This document shows positions 34,058 through 43,799 of a stretch of 64,000 bases of DNA, one piece after another (positions within the stretch are counted from its first letter, which is position 1; every line of letters starts with the position of its first letter). Where the stretch lies: NCBI RefSeq assembly GCF_000516515.1, contig NZ_KI911784.1, positions 2,574,881-2,638,880 of the forward strand. Reading direction: 5' to 3'. The stretch is from Chloroflexus sp. Y-396-1. Its GTDB lineage: Bacteria; Chloroflexota; Chloroflexia; Chloroflexales; Chloroflexaceae. Position numbers and translations under genes: made by a program. Below the pieces are notes generated by a model that was not told where the DNA came from, did no database searches, and saw only the letters and a program-made list of their open reading frames with translations.

Positions 34058-37018
34058 ATGCCCTTTGCGCACTTCATTCGACTACGGATACTGACCAGCT
34101 TATTAGTGTTGGTATGTGGTATCATTTTCACGCCACTCATTGGATCAATGGCTGCTCCAGCACAGCCACAGACCCAGGTAACGCTGACTACCGGTCAGAA
34201 CTACGAACTATACACGACAGCCAATGAAGCCATCCAATTCATTAATCCCGACCCCAATACCTTCCATCGCCTGCGTGCCATCGATGGAAGCTGGCAAACC
34301 TCATTGATCGCACCGGGTGAGAGCACAACACACATCTTTAACGTGCTTGGTCGGATGGCTTTCATCTGTGATATCGATCCAACAATGCGTGGCTCCATAA
34401 CCGTTCAATCAAGCTACCCAGTCTTCGTCCCGCTCGTGATGAACAAAACTGTTGAACGCTGGTCACAACCGACAACCTGGGGTGGTCGGCTGCCTCAGGC
34501 TGGCGATGCCGTCACCATTCCACCGGGTAAAGTTGTTTTGCTCGATGTTAGCCCGCCACCCCTCAAGAGTTTGCTGATCGAAGGCGAACTGATTTTTGAT
34601 CGGCGTGACCTTGAACTAACTGTCGGCTGGATTATGCTGCACGGTCGGGGCCGCCTGCAAATTGGTACCCCGACGGAGCCGTTTACTCAGCGGGCGACGA
34701 TTACTCTGAATGCCAGTGAGCTAAACGAAGACGTAATGGGAATGGGGACGAGGGGTATCTTGCTGATGGGTGGTTTCTTCGAGGCCTATGGCGCAATCCC
34801 GAACCGTGTATGGACTAAATTGAATGATCATGCGGCTGCCGGTGCCACTACCCTTACCCTCGACGAAGCAGTAACCTGGCCGTCGAATGCCGAGATTGTC
34901 ATTGCCCCAACAGATTTCTATGGCGTTTCAGAAACCGAACGTCATACAATACGCCAGGCAGATGGGACACAGCTTACGATTATGACGCCGCTCCAGACTG
35001 CACGTTGGGGACGGTTGCAGTATGTCAGTGCGACCGGCCTGACGACCAATCCAACTACAGAAGTAACACCGCTCGTGCTTGATGAACGTGCCGAAGTGGG
35101 CCTGCTCTCTCGACAGATCGTGATCCAGGGCGCCGATGATGAACGTTGGCGCACAGACCGCTTTGGCGCCCACATTATGGTGATGGGGACAGGTGTCTTA
35201 CGCCTCGATGGCGTCGAGCTACGACGAGTCGGTCAGGGTGGACGTCCTGGTCGCTATCCTATCCACTTTCATATGCTATCGTATGCGGCTGATGGCAGTC
35301 TGATCGGTGACGCTACCCAACAACGTATCACCAACTCAAGTATTTGGAACTCGGCTAATCGCTGCATTACCATCCATGGCACGAACGGAGCCACCATTCG
35401 CAACAATATCTGTTACGACATTGCTGGTCATGCTGTCTTTGTTGAAGACGCCGTTGAGCGTCGGAACGTGATTGAAAATAATCTGGTTCTCAAAGTGCGT
35501 CAACCTCCTCAACCTATCTTACCGAGTGATCGTGAAGCCTTCCGGCGCGGTCCGTCGGGTTTTTGGCTAACCAACCCCGATAATATCGTGCGTGGGAATG
35601 TAGCCGCTGATGCAGCCGGTAACGGGTTCTGGCTGGCTTTCCCCGAACAGCCACTCGGCCCGAATAAACTTGTTCCGCTCCGTCCGAGCAACATGCCGTT
35701 AGGGGTGTTTAGTCACAATGTTGCGCACTCGAATAACAAACCGGGTGTGAACCTCGACTTTGCCCCCTTTGATGATTCAGGGAATACACGCGAGAGTAGG
35801 TACGTGCCGACCAGTGATGGTGGTCCTGACCGCTACAATGCCAATCGGGTACGCTTTACCTTCAGCGATATTACCACGTATAAGAATCGCGATAACGGTT
35901 TATGGAATCGCACATCCTGGCCTGATTATGTGCGTTTTGTATCTGCCGATAACGTCGGAATGTTCTTTGCCGGCGCCGGTGATAACGGTCGCATCTCCGA
36001 TTCGCTGATCGTTGGGGTTAGCCTGAACAACAGCACGTCACCACCAATATCAGATCAGCCGAATGCAGCCGTCGCCAGCTATCACAGCACCTTCAATATT
36101 TTCAACAACGTGATCGTCAACTTTCCGCTACACAATCGCCTAGATCGGGCCAGTGGTGCTTTTGCCACCAACGACTATTACACTCGTCCCGTTGATCGCG
36201 GGTTGATTCGTAATCCCAATAACCTATTGATCAACAGCCATCCTGGCAGAAGGGTCATATCGCCGAACATTAATACACCGGTCGGGAATGCTGCGCTAGC
36301 GGGTGCCTTGTGGGATCCGCACGGGTATTGGGGGCCGACCGAAAACTACTGGGTGTACAACATTCCCTTCCTGACCGCTGGCCAAACCTGTGTGCCGATT
36401 GCCGGTGAAACTCATGCCCAGAGTTGTGCTGGCCCGTACTACGGTGTCTCTGGTTTTCGCATTGATGGAAGTGACCGCTACAAGCCACAAATGCCGTTGA
36501 CCATCACCCGTCTCGATCACACTATGCAACCAATTGCCACGTGGGTGGTTGAAGACGGAAGTAGTGGTAATCGTAACACCTTCGGTATCATGTCACATAT
36601 GCGCCATTTTGCCGCCGTTCCTAATGGTCGCTACCGGATCGAGTTTCGCGATAGTTCGGTGAGCTATCCTCTGCCGACCCAGGAAGTCATGCTCGTGCTC
36701 TCCAATATGCACTCGTCCACCGATCGTCTGATTCTTGCCGTCCCGTTCAGCAGTAGTACACCTGTTCAGGCGTACCTTACCACCCGTGAATTGTACTGGG
36801 ACATTCAAGCACCTGGTACACCGGTACGTCATCTGGCCCCGGTCAACTCACTGGCAGCGTTGCTTGCCACCGAGAACAGTGTATGGCAAGACCACGGTAA
36901 CCAACAGGTTTGGGTACACGTGAGCGGTGGGATGCACCTGCCGGGTGGCGATCCATCTGACCCACTGTCGGACGAAGCTCTTTACCGCATGACGTATCTA
37001 CGAATTTTCAAACCGTAG
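34058..37018 (+). CDS. Secreted cupredoxin-like / G8 / parallel beta-helix protein, CEMIP-type
   Basis: 986 residues. A signal peptide (about 1-35, hydrophobic core ILTSLLVLVCGIIF) precedes a cupredoxin-like domain (about 38-117) with ligand-like His70, Cys104 and Met110. The second His of the usual C-x-x-H-P-x-M is Asp107, so copper binding is doubtful. Residues about 133-260 form a G8 domain (TTWGGRLPQAGDAVTIPPGK). Then comes a right-handed beta-helix with RYPIHFHM, RCITIHGTNGATIRNNICYD and AVFVEDA, as in animal CEMIP/TMEM2 and bacterial G8 proteins. No wall or membrane anchor is visible. Probable extracellular polysaccharide-binding or -cleaving protein; substrate unknown. Boxed by the same repeat family on both sides. 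Confidence 0.85.
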   Translation: MPFAHFIRLRILTSLLVLVCGIIFTPLIGSMAAPAQPQTQVTLTTGQNYELYTTANEAIQFINPDPNTFHRLRAIDGSWQTSLIAPGESTTHIFNVLGRMAFICDIDPTMRGSITVQSSYPVFVPLVMNKTVERWSQPTTWGGRLPQAGDAVTIPPGKVVLLDVSPPPLKSLLIEGELIFDRRDLELTVGWIMLHGRGRLQIGTPTEPFTQRATITLNASELNEDVMGMGTRGILLMGGFFEAYGAIPNRVWTKLNDHAAAGATTLTLDEAVTWPSNAEIVIAPTDFYGVSETERHTIRQADGTQLTIMTPLQTARWGRLQYVSATGLTTNPTTEVTPLVLDERAEVGLLSRQIVIQGADDERWRTDRFGAHIMVMGTGVLRLDGVELRRVGQGGRPGRYPIHFHMLSYAADGSLIGDATQQRITNSSIWNSANRCITIHGTNGATIRNNICYDIAGHAVFVEDAVERRNVIENNLVLKVRQPPQPILPSDREAFRRGPSGFWLTNPDNIVRGNVAADAAGNGFWLAFPEQPLGPNKLVPLRPSNMPLGVFSHNVAHSNNKPGVNLDFAPFDDSGNTRESRYVPTSDGGPDRYNANRVRFTFSDITTYKNRDNGLWNRTSWPDYVRFVSADNVGMFFAGAGDNGRISDSLIVGVSLNNSTSPPISDQPNAAVASYHSTFNIFNNVIVNFPLHNRLDRASGAFATNDYYTRPVDRGLIRNPNNLLINSHPGRRVISPNINTPVGNAALAGALWDPHGYWGPTENYWVYNIPFLTAGQTCVPIAGETHAQSCAGPYYGVSGFRIDGSDRYKPQMPLTITRLDHTMQPIATWVVEDGSSGNRNTFGIMSHMRHFAAVPNGRYRIEFRDSSVSYPLPTQEVMLVLSNMHSSTDRLILAVPFSSSTPVQAYLTTRELYWDIQAPGTPVRHLAPVNSLAALLATENSVWQDHGNQQVWVHVSGGMHLPGGDPSDPLSDEALYRMTYLRIFKP

Positions 37019-38844
37019 CTAACGTTCGCCCGGAATTAGCACACAAGAGCAGGCGGGTTCCCAACCCGCCCCTACCGGTGTAGTCACGAACAGGCGAAGC
37101 GGCGAGCGAAGCGCTGCGGGCCGCCCTCACCCCCGACCCCGCTCCCGCGCTGCAGGAGCGGGGTGGTAGTGGACTCGGTATCGTTACAAGACGGAGGCGC
37201 AGGATCGCCACTGCTACGCTCATCTTTCCCTTTCCGCTTCCCTGATGAGTGGAAGGAGGCTAGGGGGAAGGTGCGGGCTGCCCTCACCCCCAGCCCCTCT
37301 CCCGCAGCGCGGGAGAGGGGTGTGTTGGTTAGTGGCCTCGGTATCGTTGACAGACACCGGTACAGGATCGCCACGGCTACGCTAACCCCCGCTTCCACTC
37401 CCTTAGTGGAAGCGGCAGGGGGCCGGGGGAAGGTGCGGGCCGCTCTCCCCCCTTCCTCTCCCGCAGCGCGGGAGAGGAAGGGGGCTAGGGGGAAGGTGCG
37501 GGCGCCAACGCCAGGCGCTGCGGGCTGCCCTCACCCCCAGCCCCGCTCCCGCGCTGCGGGCCGCCCTCACCCCCAGCCCCGCTCCCGCGCTGCGGGAGCG
37601 GGGTAGTTGTGGACTCGGTATCGTTGCAAGACGGAGGCGCAGGATCGCCACGGCTACGCTCATCTCTCCCTTTCCGCTCCCTTGGTGAGTGGAAGGGGGC
37701 TAGGGGGAAGGCGCGGGCCGCCCTCACCCCCGGCCCCGCTCCCGCGCTGCGGGAGCGGGGTGTGTTGGTTAGTGGCCTCGGTATCGTTGACAGACACCGG
37801 TACAGGCAGGATCGCCACGGCTACGCTAACTCCCGCTTCCACTCCCTTAGTGGAAGCGGCAGGGGGCCGGGGGAAGGTGCGGGCCGCTCTCCCCCCTTCC
37901 TCTCCCGCAGCGTGGGAGAGGAAGGGGGGCTGGGGGGAAGGTGAGGGAGCCAACGCCCGCGCTGCGGGACAGGGGTGGTTGTGGACTCGGTATCGTAGAA
38001 AGACTGAGGCACAGGATCGCCACGGCTACGCTCATCTCTCCCTTTCCGCTCCCTTGGTAAGAGTGGAAAGAGGCTGGGGGGAAGGTGCGGGCTGCCCTCA
38101 CCCCCAGCCCCTCTCCCGCAGCGCGGGAGAGGGGTGTGTTGGTTAGTGGCCTCGGTATCGTTGACAGACACCGGTACAGGATCGCCACGGCTACGCTAAC
38201 TCCCGCTTCCACTCCCTTAGTGGAAGCGGCAGGGGGCCGGGGGAAGGTGCGGGCCGCTCTCCCCCCTTCCTCTCCCGCAGCGCGGGAGAGGAAGGGGGGC
38301 TGGGGGGAAGGTGAGGGAGCCAACACCAGGCGCTGCGGGAGAGGGGTGGTTGTGGCCTCGGTATCGTTGACAGACACCGGTACAGGATCGCCACTGCTAC
38401 GCTCATCTCTCCCTTTCCGCTCCCTGGTGAGTGGAAGGGGGCTAGGGGGAAGGTGCGGGCCGCTCTCCCCCCCCTTCCTCTCCCGCAGCGCGGGAGAGGA
38501 AGGGGGGCTGGGGGGGAAGGTGAGGGGGCATCTCCCCCTTCCTCTCCCGCAGCGCGGGAGAGGAAGGGGGCTAGGGGGGAAGGTGAGGGTCGCCCTCACC
38601 CCCAGCCCCTCTCCCGCAGCGCGGGAGAGGGGTGGTAGTGGACACGGTATCGTTGCAAGACGGAGGCGCAGAATTGCCACTGCTACGCTCATCTTTCCCT
38701 TTCCGCTCCCTTGGTGAGTGGAAGGGGGCCGGGGGAAGGTGCGGGCCGTTCTCCCCCCTTTCTCTCCCGCAGCGTGGGAGAGGAAGGGGGGCTGGGGGGG
38801 AAAGGTGAGGGCGCTAGCCGTACTCTACACCGACAGCTTTTCTC
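37019..38844. repeat. Large G+C-rich repeat cluster, right copy
   Basis: About 1.7 kb built from shuffled modules. A CTCTCCCGCAGCGCGGGAGAG palindrome, with variants, occurs more than ten times. A TGTGTTGGTTAGTGGCCTCG block begins at 37321, 37761 and 38135. A CGCTTCCACTCCCTTAGTGG hairpin (with its closing arm) occurs near 37390, 37845 and 38205. A GGACTCGGTATCGTTGCAAG block also recurs. No codon-like constraint is visible and open frames are present in all six frames, so I call no gene here. At 37040-37080 there is also a GCGGGTTCCCAACCCGCCCC palindrome. Confidence 0.93.
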
Positions 38845-40035
38845 CTACATGCGCCGCATCAGCTCAAGCAGGGCAGCCGCCAGCTTCTGCCCATCGTGGC
38901 GCAACACGCGCACAGCGCGACTCTGCAGCGGATTATCGAGCGACGTTGTGTACTGAATGACCGCCGCCGATAGATCGGCCTCGATGACCATACTCCCTTC
39001 GATGATCACTCCACGCTGACTATGCACATCACCGGGCAGTGTTGCCATCTCTTCGTAATCACTCGGATCAAGGTACACCGGCGTCTGATGGGCGGCAGCG
39101 TAGATGCGAGTCGTCTCTGGATCAATACGCTGCGCATTGACCAATACATAATCTGGGGTAAGACCGGCGTACTCCTTAATTACCCGAATATGGTCGGCCA
39201 CGCGAAACCCACTCGTGCGCCCTGGTTCGGTCATCAGGTTACAGACGAAAATCTTCTTCGCGCTGCTCGAACGCACCGCTTCAGCGAACTCCGCCAGCAG
39301 AAAATTGGGCAAAATACTCTCGAAGAGACTCCCCGGCCCCAAGATAATTGCATCAGCCTCACGAACTGCATCGAGTGTCACGCGAGTGATCGGTGGTGGT
39401 ACGGAGTCCTTATTCAAGTGTAACTGACGCACATACCGCTCGGCCAACTCAGGATGGAGATGAATATGGCGGACATCGATCAGCGTTCCGTCGTCAAGCT
39501 CGGCCACCACACCGAGCGGTTCTGGGGTCGGTACAACATAATAAACATTCGGTTGGTTAAGCAGCCCTGACGCCCGATAGTAATACTCAACCGGATCGGT
39601 GATCGGTACGATACAGGTCATCCGATCAACTTGTTCACTCAACCCTGCTAAGACAAGCATCCCGGCGCCACCAGAGATGACGACAACCCGACGTGGCCGA
39701 TGGGTGCGGTCGTAGCCTAGTACAAGCTCACCATCGGCGGGTAACTGATGCGGTCGCGGGATCACCACCACACCACTAAGCTGCCAGATACCGCCGGCCA
39801 GTACGAGCAGACCGATAGTGATCAGCAATATCCCGCGTAGCGGCCGGGGCAGAAATTGCAGGGTCAGCCACCAGACCATTTCAGGCAGACCTTCAACAGT
39901 ACGGTAGGCGTGGATGAAAAGGTAAGCGACACCCAGCGAGAGCAGCACGATGCCTACGAAGGTTAGCGAGAGCGACGGGATGAGATAACGTAATGCGCTC
40001 AGACGATTGATAATCTGTTTCATGAACTTCCACAT
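38845..40035 (-). CDS. YvcK/CofD-superfamily protein with N-terminal membrane segments
   Basis: 396 residues. Two hydrophobic helices (about 17-38 and 63-88) precede a domain that starts VVVISGGAGMLVLAGL. It continues with ADAIILGPGSLFESILPNFL and KKIFVCNLMTEPGRTSGF, matching the gluconeogenesis-factor (YvcK) family that binds UDP-sugars and affects cell-wall growth. The DDGGSSG motif expected after the first strand in typical YvcK is replaced by ITDPVEYYY. So this is a divergent, membrane-tethered member and its ligand may differ. Not in an obvious operon; the next minus gene ends 85 bases upstream of its start. Confidence 0.8.
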   Translation of the reverse strand: MWKFMKQIINRLSALRYLIPSLSLTFVGIVLLSLGVAYLFIHAYRTVEGLPEMVWWLTLQFLPRPLRGILLITIGLLVLAGGIWQLSGVVVIPRPHQLPADGELVLGYDRTHRPRRVVVISGGAGMLVLAGLSEQVDRMTCIVPITDPVEYYYRASGLLNQPNVYYVVPTPEPLGVVAELDDGTLIDVRHIHLHPELAERYVRQLHLNKDSVPPPITRVTLDAVREADAIILGPGSLFESILPNFLLAEFAEAVRSSSAKKIFVCNLMTEPGRTSGFRVADHIRVIKEYAGLTPDYVLVNAQRIDPETTRIYAAAHQTPVYLDPSDYEEMATLPGDVHSQRGVIIEGSMVIEADLSAAVIQYTTSLDNPLQSRAVRVLRHDGQKLAAALLELMRRM

Positions 40036-40119
40036 CGTTTCCCGGCACAGAGGCCGCTGGTTGCCGCGTTCGGCTTTTTTGTCTCACCAGCGTATCACAC
40101 CGTGCGTAAAGGTTTACTT

Positions 40120-41235
40120 CTACTGAGCACTAAACTGTGATCTTAGGGCCGCGCATAGCGTGCGGAGACTACCATTGCTCCGTGCTGCCGCATCACAAAA
40201 TAACAAACCGGCCAGCAACCCATCGGGGCAACCCCGCCAACGGCTCAGCACAACCTCACCGCTGGTTGTCATCGCCACCACCGGTTGGCGTTCGAGGTAC
40301 AACCCATCACCGGCCAGCTCCAGCTTCATACCGGTGGCATCCTGCCAGGCCACCAGTTGTCTGGGTTGGGCATGCAGTGGACTGTTGGGGGCTGGCGGTG
40401 GAGCAATCACCAGACCCCGCTGTCGATAATGCATTGCCAGATGACCGGCCAACAGCAGACTAGCCTCAAACGGCTCCAACACCTCACCACCCGGTTCGAC
40501 AACCGCCAGGGCGGTGCCATCGCCAGAAAGTGCCAGACCGAGGTGTGAATCACTTTCCCGCACCAGCTTTCGTAGACGATTCAGACTAGCTTCAAACGGA
40601 TGTGGTGCTCCCCGTCCAAAAAGTGGATCGGGGTCACGATTAATCTCGATCACGCGCGCCTGCCCTCCTTCACCGAACAGCGTTGTGATAATTCCCGCAG
40701 TCGTACCGGCCATTGCATCGACGAAGAAGGTCATTGGAAGACGCCGAATGGCTTCTAGATCGAGAGCGTTACGGAGTGTCTCGATGTAGGGCGTGCGTAT
40801 ATCGATTGTTGCCACATTAGTCGCAGGAGGCGGAAAATCTACCGGAGGTAAAGGGTCGCTTGCCGGATGGATCGTAAGCTGACTCTTATCATCGGCGATC
40901 AGGAGCAACCCGCCGATGTAATATGGACGGTTACGCGCCGACACATACAGTGCGCAATCGGCATGCTTCTGATCAAGGGCGTGATGGATTGCAGGCAGCG
41001 GCGCCGGCGTGCTGGCGAGCAACACGTTCACCCCCTTCGCCGCCAGGTCCTGAGCCAATGTCTGTGCGAAGAAGTGTGCCAGAAAGCGCGTATCAAAAGC
41101 GATAAGACAACGTGCTTGCTGTTCGGCCAATGCTAGGCCAACCGTCATCGCCCGGCGACGCAGTTGTTCGAGTGTCAATCCGGCAGTGTACGTTGCCTCC
41201 CAGGCCTGTAGGAAAGGGCGTCGATACGCGCTCAT
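40120..41235 (-). CDS. Catalytically degenerate phosphohexomutase paralogue
   Basis: 371 residues. Aligns by eye with the phosphomannomutase encoded just upstream, but key positions are lost. The phosphoserine loop SASHNP has become SARNRP (Arg101 in place of Ser). The metal loop DGDGDR has become SGDGTA (Ser237, Asp239, Thr241). It is also about 100 residues shorter. The reading frame is intact and the start overlaps the stop of the active mutase by four bases, so it is probably expressed. A regulatory or structural partner of the neighbouring enzyme is a reasonable guess; a mutase role is unlikely. Confidence 0.8.
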   Translation of the reverse strand: MSAYRRPFLQAWEATYTAGLTLEQLRRRAMTVGLALAEQQARCLIAFDTRFLAHFFAQTLAQDLAAKGVNVLLASTPAPLPAIHHALDQKHADCALYVSARNRPYYIGGLLLIADDKSQLTIHPASDPLPPVDFPPPATNVATIDIRTPYIETLRNALDLEAIRRLPMTFFVDAMAGTTAGIITTLFGEGGQARVIEINRDPDPLFGRGAPHPFEASLNRLRKLVRESDSHLGLALSGDGTALAVVEPGGEVLEPFEASLLLAGHLAMHYRQRGLVIAPPPAPNSPLHAQPRQLVAWQDATGMKLELAGDGLYLERQPVVAMTTSGEVVLSRWRGCPDGLLAGLLFCDAAARSNGSLRTLCAALRSQFSAQ

Positions 41236-42611
41236 GCCAGTGTGCGAAACTCCTCGACGACGTTCAACATCTCATCGCGGATAGCGTGAACACGCTCCCA
41301 TGTCTGTGCTTCAAAGCGGGTTGTAATTGCTGGCTCCGTATTCGAAGCCCGTACCAATCCCCAACCATCGCCGAAATCGATCCTAACACCATCAATATCG
41401 ATGATTGGGTAGATACCGGCAAATCGCTCGCGCAAAAAGTCGATCACCGCAAATTTTCGCTCTTCTGGAAAGGGGATGCGACCTTCATCAATCGATGGCA
41501 AGACCGGATACGGAGCGAGCGCCTCGGTTAACGCTTGCCCCAACTCGTGCAACGCATGCAACAGCACCGCGCCGGCGAAGGCACCATCATCGAAGTAGCG
41601 ACCCGGCCAGGGAAAGATCGTATGCCCACTCAGTTCACCGCCCAGCACCGCGTCAATTTCGCGCATCTTCGCCGACAGACTGGTATAGCCGGTCTTCCAC
41701 ATGATCGGCTCACCCCCTAACTCGCGGATAGCCTGCGGTAACACTGCACTACACTTTACATCGAAGACCACCGGCCCTTTACGTTTTGCCAACAGCGCTT
41801 TCGCCAGCACAATCAGATAGCGATCGGCAAAGACGACCTCACCGTGACTATCAACCACCCCTAGCCGGTCACCATCGCCATCGAGGCCAATCCCCAAATC
41901 GGCCTGCTGTTCACGTACCGCTACCTGGAGGTGACGGAGATTCTCGACCTTTAATGGATCTGGATGGTGATTGGGAAACGTTCCATCCGGCTCAATAAAT
42001 AGTGGAATAACCTCAATCCCCAAGGCTTCGTACATTGCTACCGCGAGCGGCCCAGCCACGCCATTACCACCATCTAACACCACACGCGGGCGGTGCGTTC
42101 CAAAATCGATCCAGCGGCGTGCGGATTCAATATATGCTGGCCCAATATCGACCTGTTCGTAGTTCCCGTGACCCTCAACAAACTGACCACTCGCAGCAAT
42201 TTGTCCTACCTCTTGAATCGCCGCCGACGGCAACGGCTCCGAACCAAAACGCGGTTCCGAGCGTCGCAGCTTCAACCCATTAAACTCTGGCGGGTTATGA
42301 CTGGCCGACACAATCGCACCCGCATCGGCCCCCAACGCTTCAACTGCAAAATACATCACCGGTGTCGCTACCATCCCGATATCGATCACATCCATGCCGG
42401 TGGAGCGCAGACCGTTGATTAGCGCTGCTTGAAAACGTGGCGAGCTGAGACGGGCATCACGAGCTACTACAATCCGTTGCCGACCCTCTCGGCGAAAAAG
42501 GGTTCCCGTTGCTTGACCTAAACGTTCGTAAATACCTTCGTCGAGATCGACCTCGACAATCCCCCGAATATCATACGCCCGAAAAATCGTCTGATTGAGC
42601 GCTACGCCCAT
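41232..42611 (-). CDS. Phosphomannomutase/phosphoglucomutase
   Basis: 459 residues from the ATG at 42611, preceded by GAGGGAA; the longer frame to 42644 lacks such a site. Alpha-D-phosphohexomutase that interconverts hexose 6- and 1-phosphates for nucleotide-sugar synthesis. The phosphoserine is Ser104 in VSASHNPPEFNGLK. Metal ligands are Asp244, Asp246 and Asp248 in LDGDGDRLG. The sugar-binding loop is GGELSGHTIFP and the phosphate-binding RASNTEPAI is near the C-terminus. All four domains look intact. Promoter at 42675-42703. Co-translated with the degenerate paralogue. Confidence 0.94.
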   Translation of the reverse strand: MGVALNQTIFRAYDIRGIVEVDLDEGIYERLGQATGTLFRREGRQRIVVARDARLSSPRFQAALINGLRSTGMDVIDIGMVATPVMYFAVEALGADAGAIVSASHNPPEFNGLKLRRSEPRFGSEPLPSAAIQEVGQIAASGQFVEGHGNYEQVDIGPAYIESARRWIDFGTHRPRVVLDGGNGVAGPLAVAMYEALGIEVIPLFIEPDGTFPNHHPDPLKVENLRHLQVAVREQQADLGIGLDGDGDRLGVVDSHGEVVFADRYLIVLAKALLAKRKGPVVFDVKCSAVLPQAIRELGGEPIMWKTGYTSLSAKMREIDAVLGGELSGHTIFPWPGRYFDDGAFAGAVLLHALHELGQALTEALAPYPVLPSIDEGRIPFPEERKFAVIDFLRERFAGIYPIIDIDGVRIDFGDGWGLVRASNTEPAITTRFEAQTWERVHAIRDEMLNVVEEFRTLA

Positions 42612-42674
42612 GGTTCCCTCAAGTCGTGGATAACGTTTCCCCAACGTTCCTCTGCCAAATGTTGGGCTGGTTCG

Positions 42675-42703
42675 ATCCTAGCCGAAAGCATAGTATCCGT
42701 CAA
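42675..42703 (-). promoter_or_regulatory. Promoter of the phosphohexomutase operon
   Basis: Minus strand TTGACG (42703-42698), 17-base spacer, TAGGAT (42680-42675). Start of transcription about 57 bases before the ATG. Confidence 0.68.
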
Positions 42704-43799
42704 GGTGTAAATGCTATTCTTAGCAACTACCAACCCGTTGAACTCATCTCAAACACAACTACCTTGATTGCTTGTTGATGCCTATAATCATATTAATCGT
42801 AGTGTCCCAACGCTAGAAAGAACTGATAGACCTCACTTCATTATCAACACCTAGGTAGAACACATAGGACATAGTCGTAAAGTGTATAAGCGGGTTTCTG
42901 AATTGGCAATTCTAAACATCGTGGAGTAATGGATAAAGCAAGGTATCAGTCTGCTCGAAGGAGTTTCCCGCACTTCAGTTGCATCCGTTTTAGGAGGAAG
43001 CCATGGACTCTCTCATTCAGAAGGAATGAATATACCACCAGTGATGGCTTCATCAAGCTATAACCTACCCCTATTGGTATAGAGTCTGTACCTTTTTCCG
43101 ATGGCTTTTTGGATCGGAGGATTTGGTAGCCTGTTCCTACCATTGTATCTAAAGAAGTGCGGTCATAAAGGGAACTAGATGATATAGTGCGTACATCTAG
43201 TGTACCGATTGTTTCGAGATGCTACCAGTGGGAATTCATGACCTTACCGACAGTATACGAACAAGCGGATAATCCACTCACTGGAGAATGACTGGTGGAC
43301 GAGAACTTTGCAGATCGTTCTACTGACGCGACTAATCATCCTGATGGACACGGTTAACCCTGATCTGCTGGACAAAACTACATTTGGATGACGGAAACAT
43401 CGATTCCAGAGAATAGTTCCACACATTCTCGACATTCTCGTTCGATAGAGACGTTAAGTTAACCGTCAATGAGAGACGTTCAACTGTCCGATGCGAAAAC
43501 GAAACTCGACTTGCGACAAGAAATTATAAGGTGAATATGTTAGCTACAATCTAATTGCGATCGTAACGGCTCATCCCTTTGGGAGAAACGCTCGAGCGAA
43601 CTTTTTTCCATACTGTTTTTGTCTTTTTCTAACTTCCTGAAGAGAGAAAGGAGGAATGAGGAGAAACATCAGCTACCTTTAGGTCTTAGCATAAGCGCAG
43701 ATTCTATTTGTCAGTACCATAGTTCAAAGAGATAATAAGAGTCACAAGAAGGCCATGATTCTAGCGGCTATGTAGCTAGTGTTGCTATCGATTTTGATG
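42704..43799. other. Long gene-poor gap at the left edge of the polysaccharide island
   Basis: About 1.1 kb with no frame that reads like a protein in any direction beyond short open frames. Base composition is more A+T-rich than the genes to the left. It probably holds decayed sequence, but I could not recognise its origin. Confidence 0.5.

Noticed and set aside
37163-38717. Long overlapping open frames up to 281 codons
   Set aside because: All six frames are open in places because of high G+C palindromic repeats; the products are Pro/Arg/Gly/Ser-rich low-complexity sequence.
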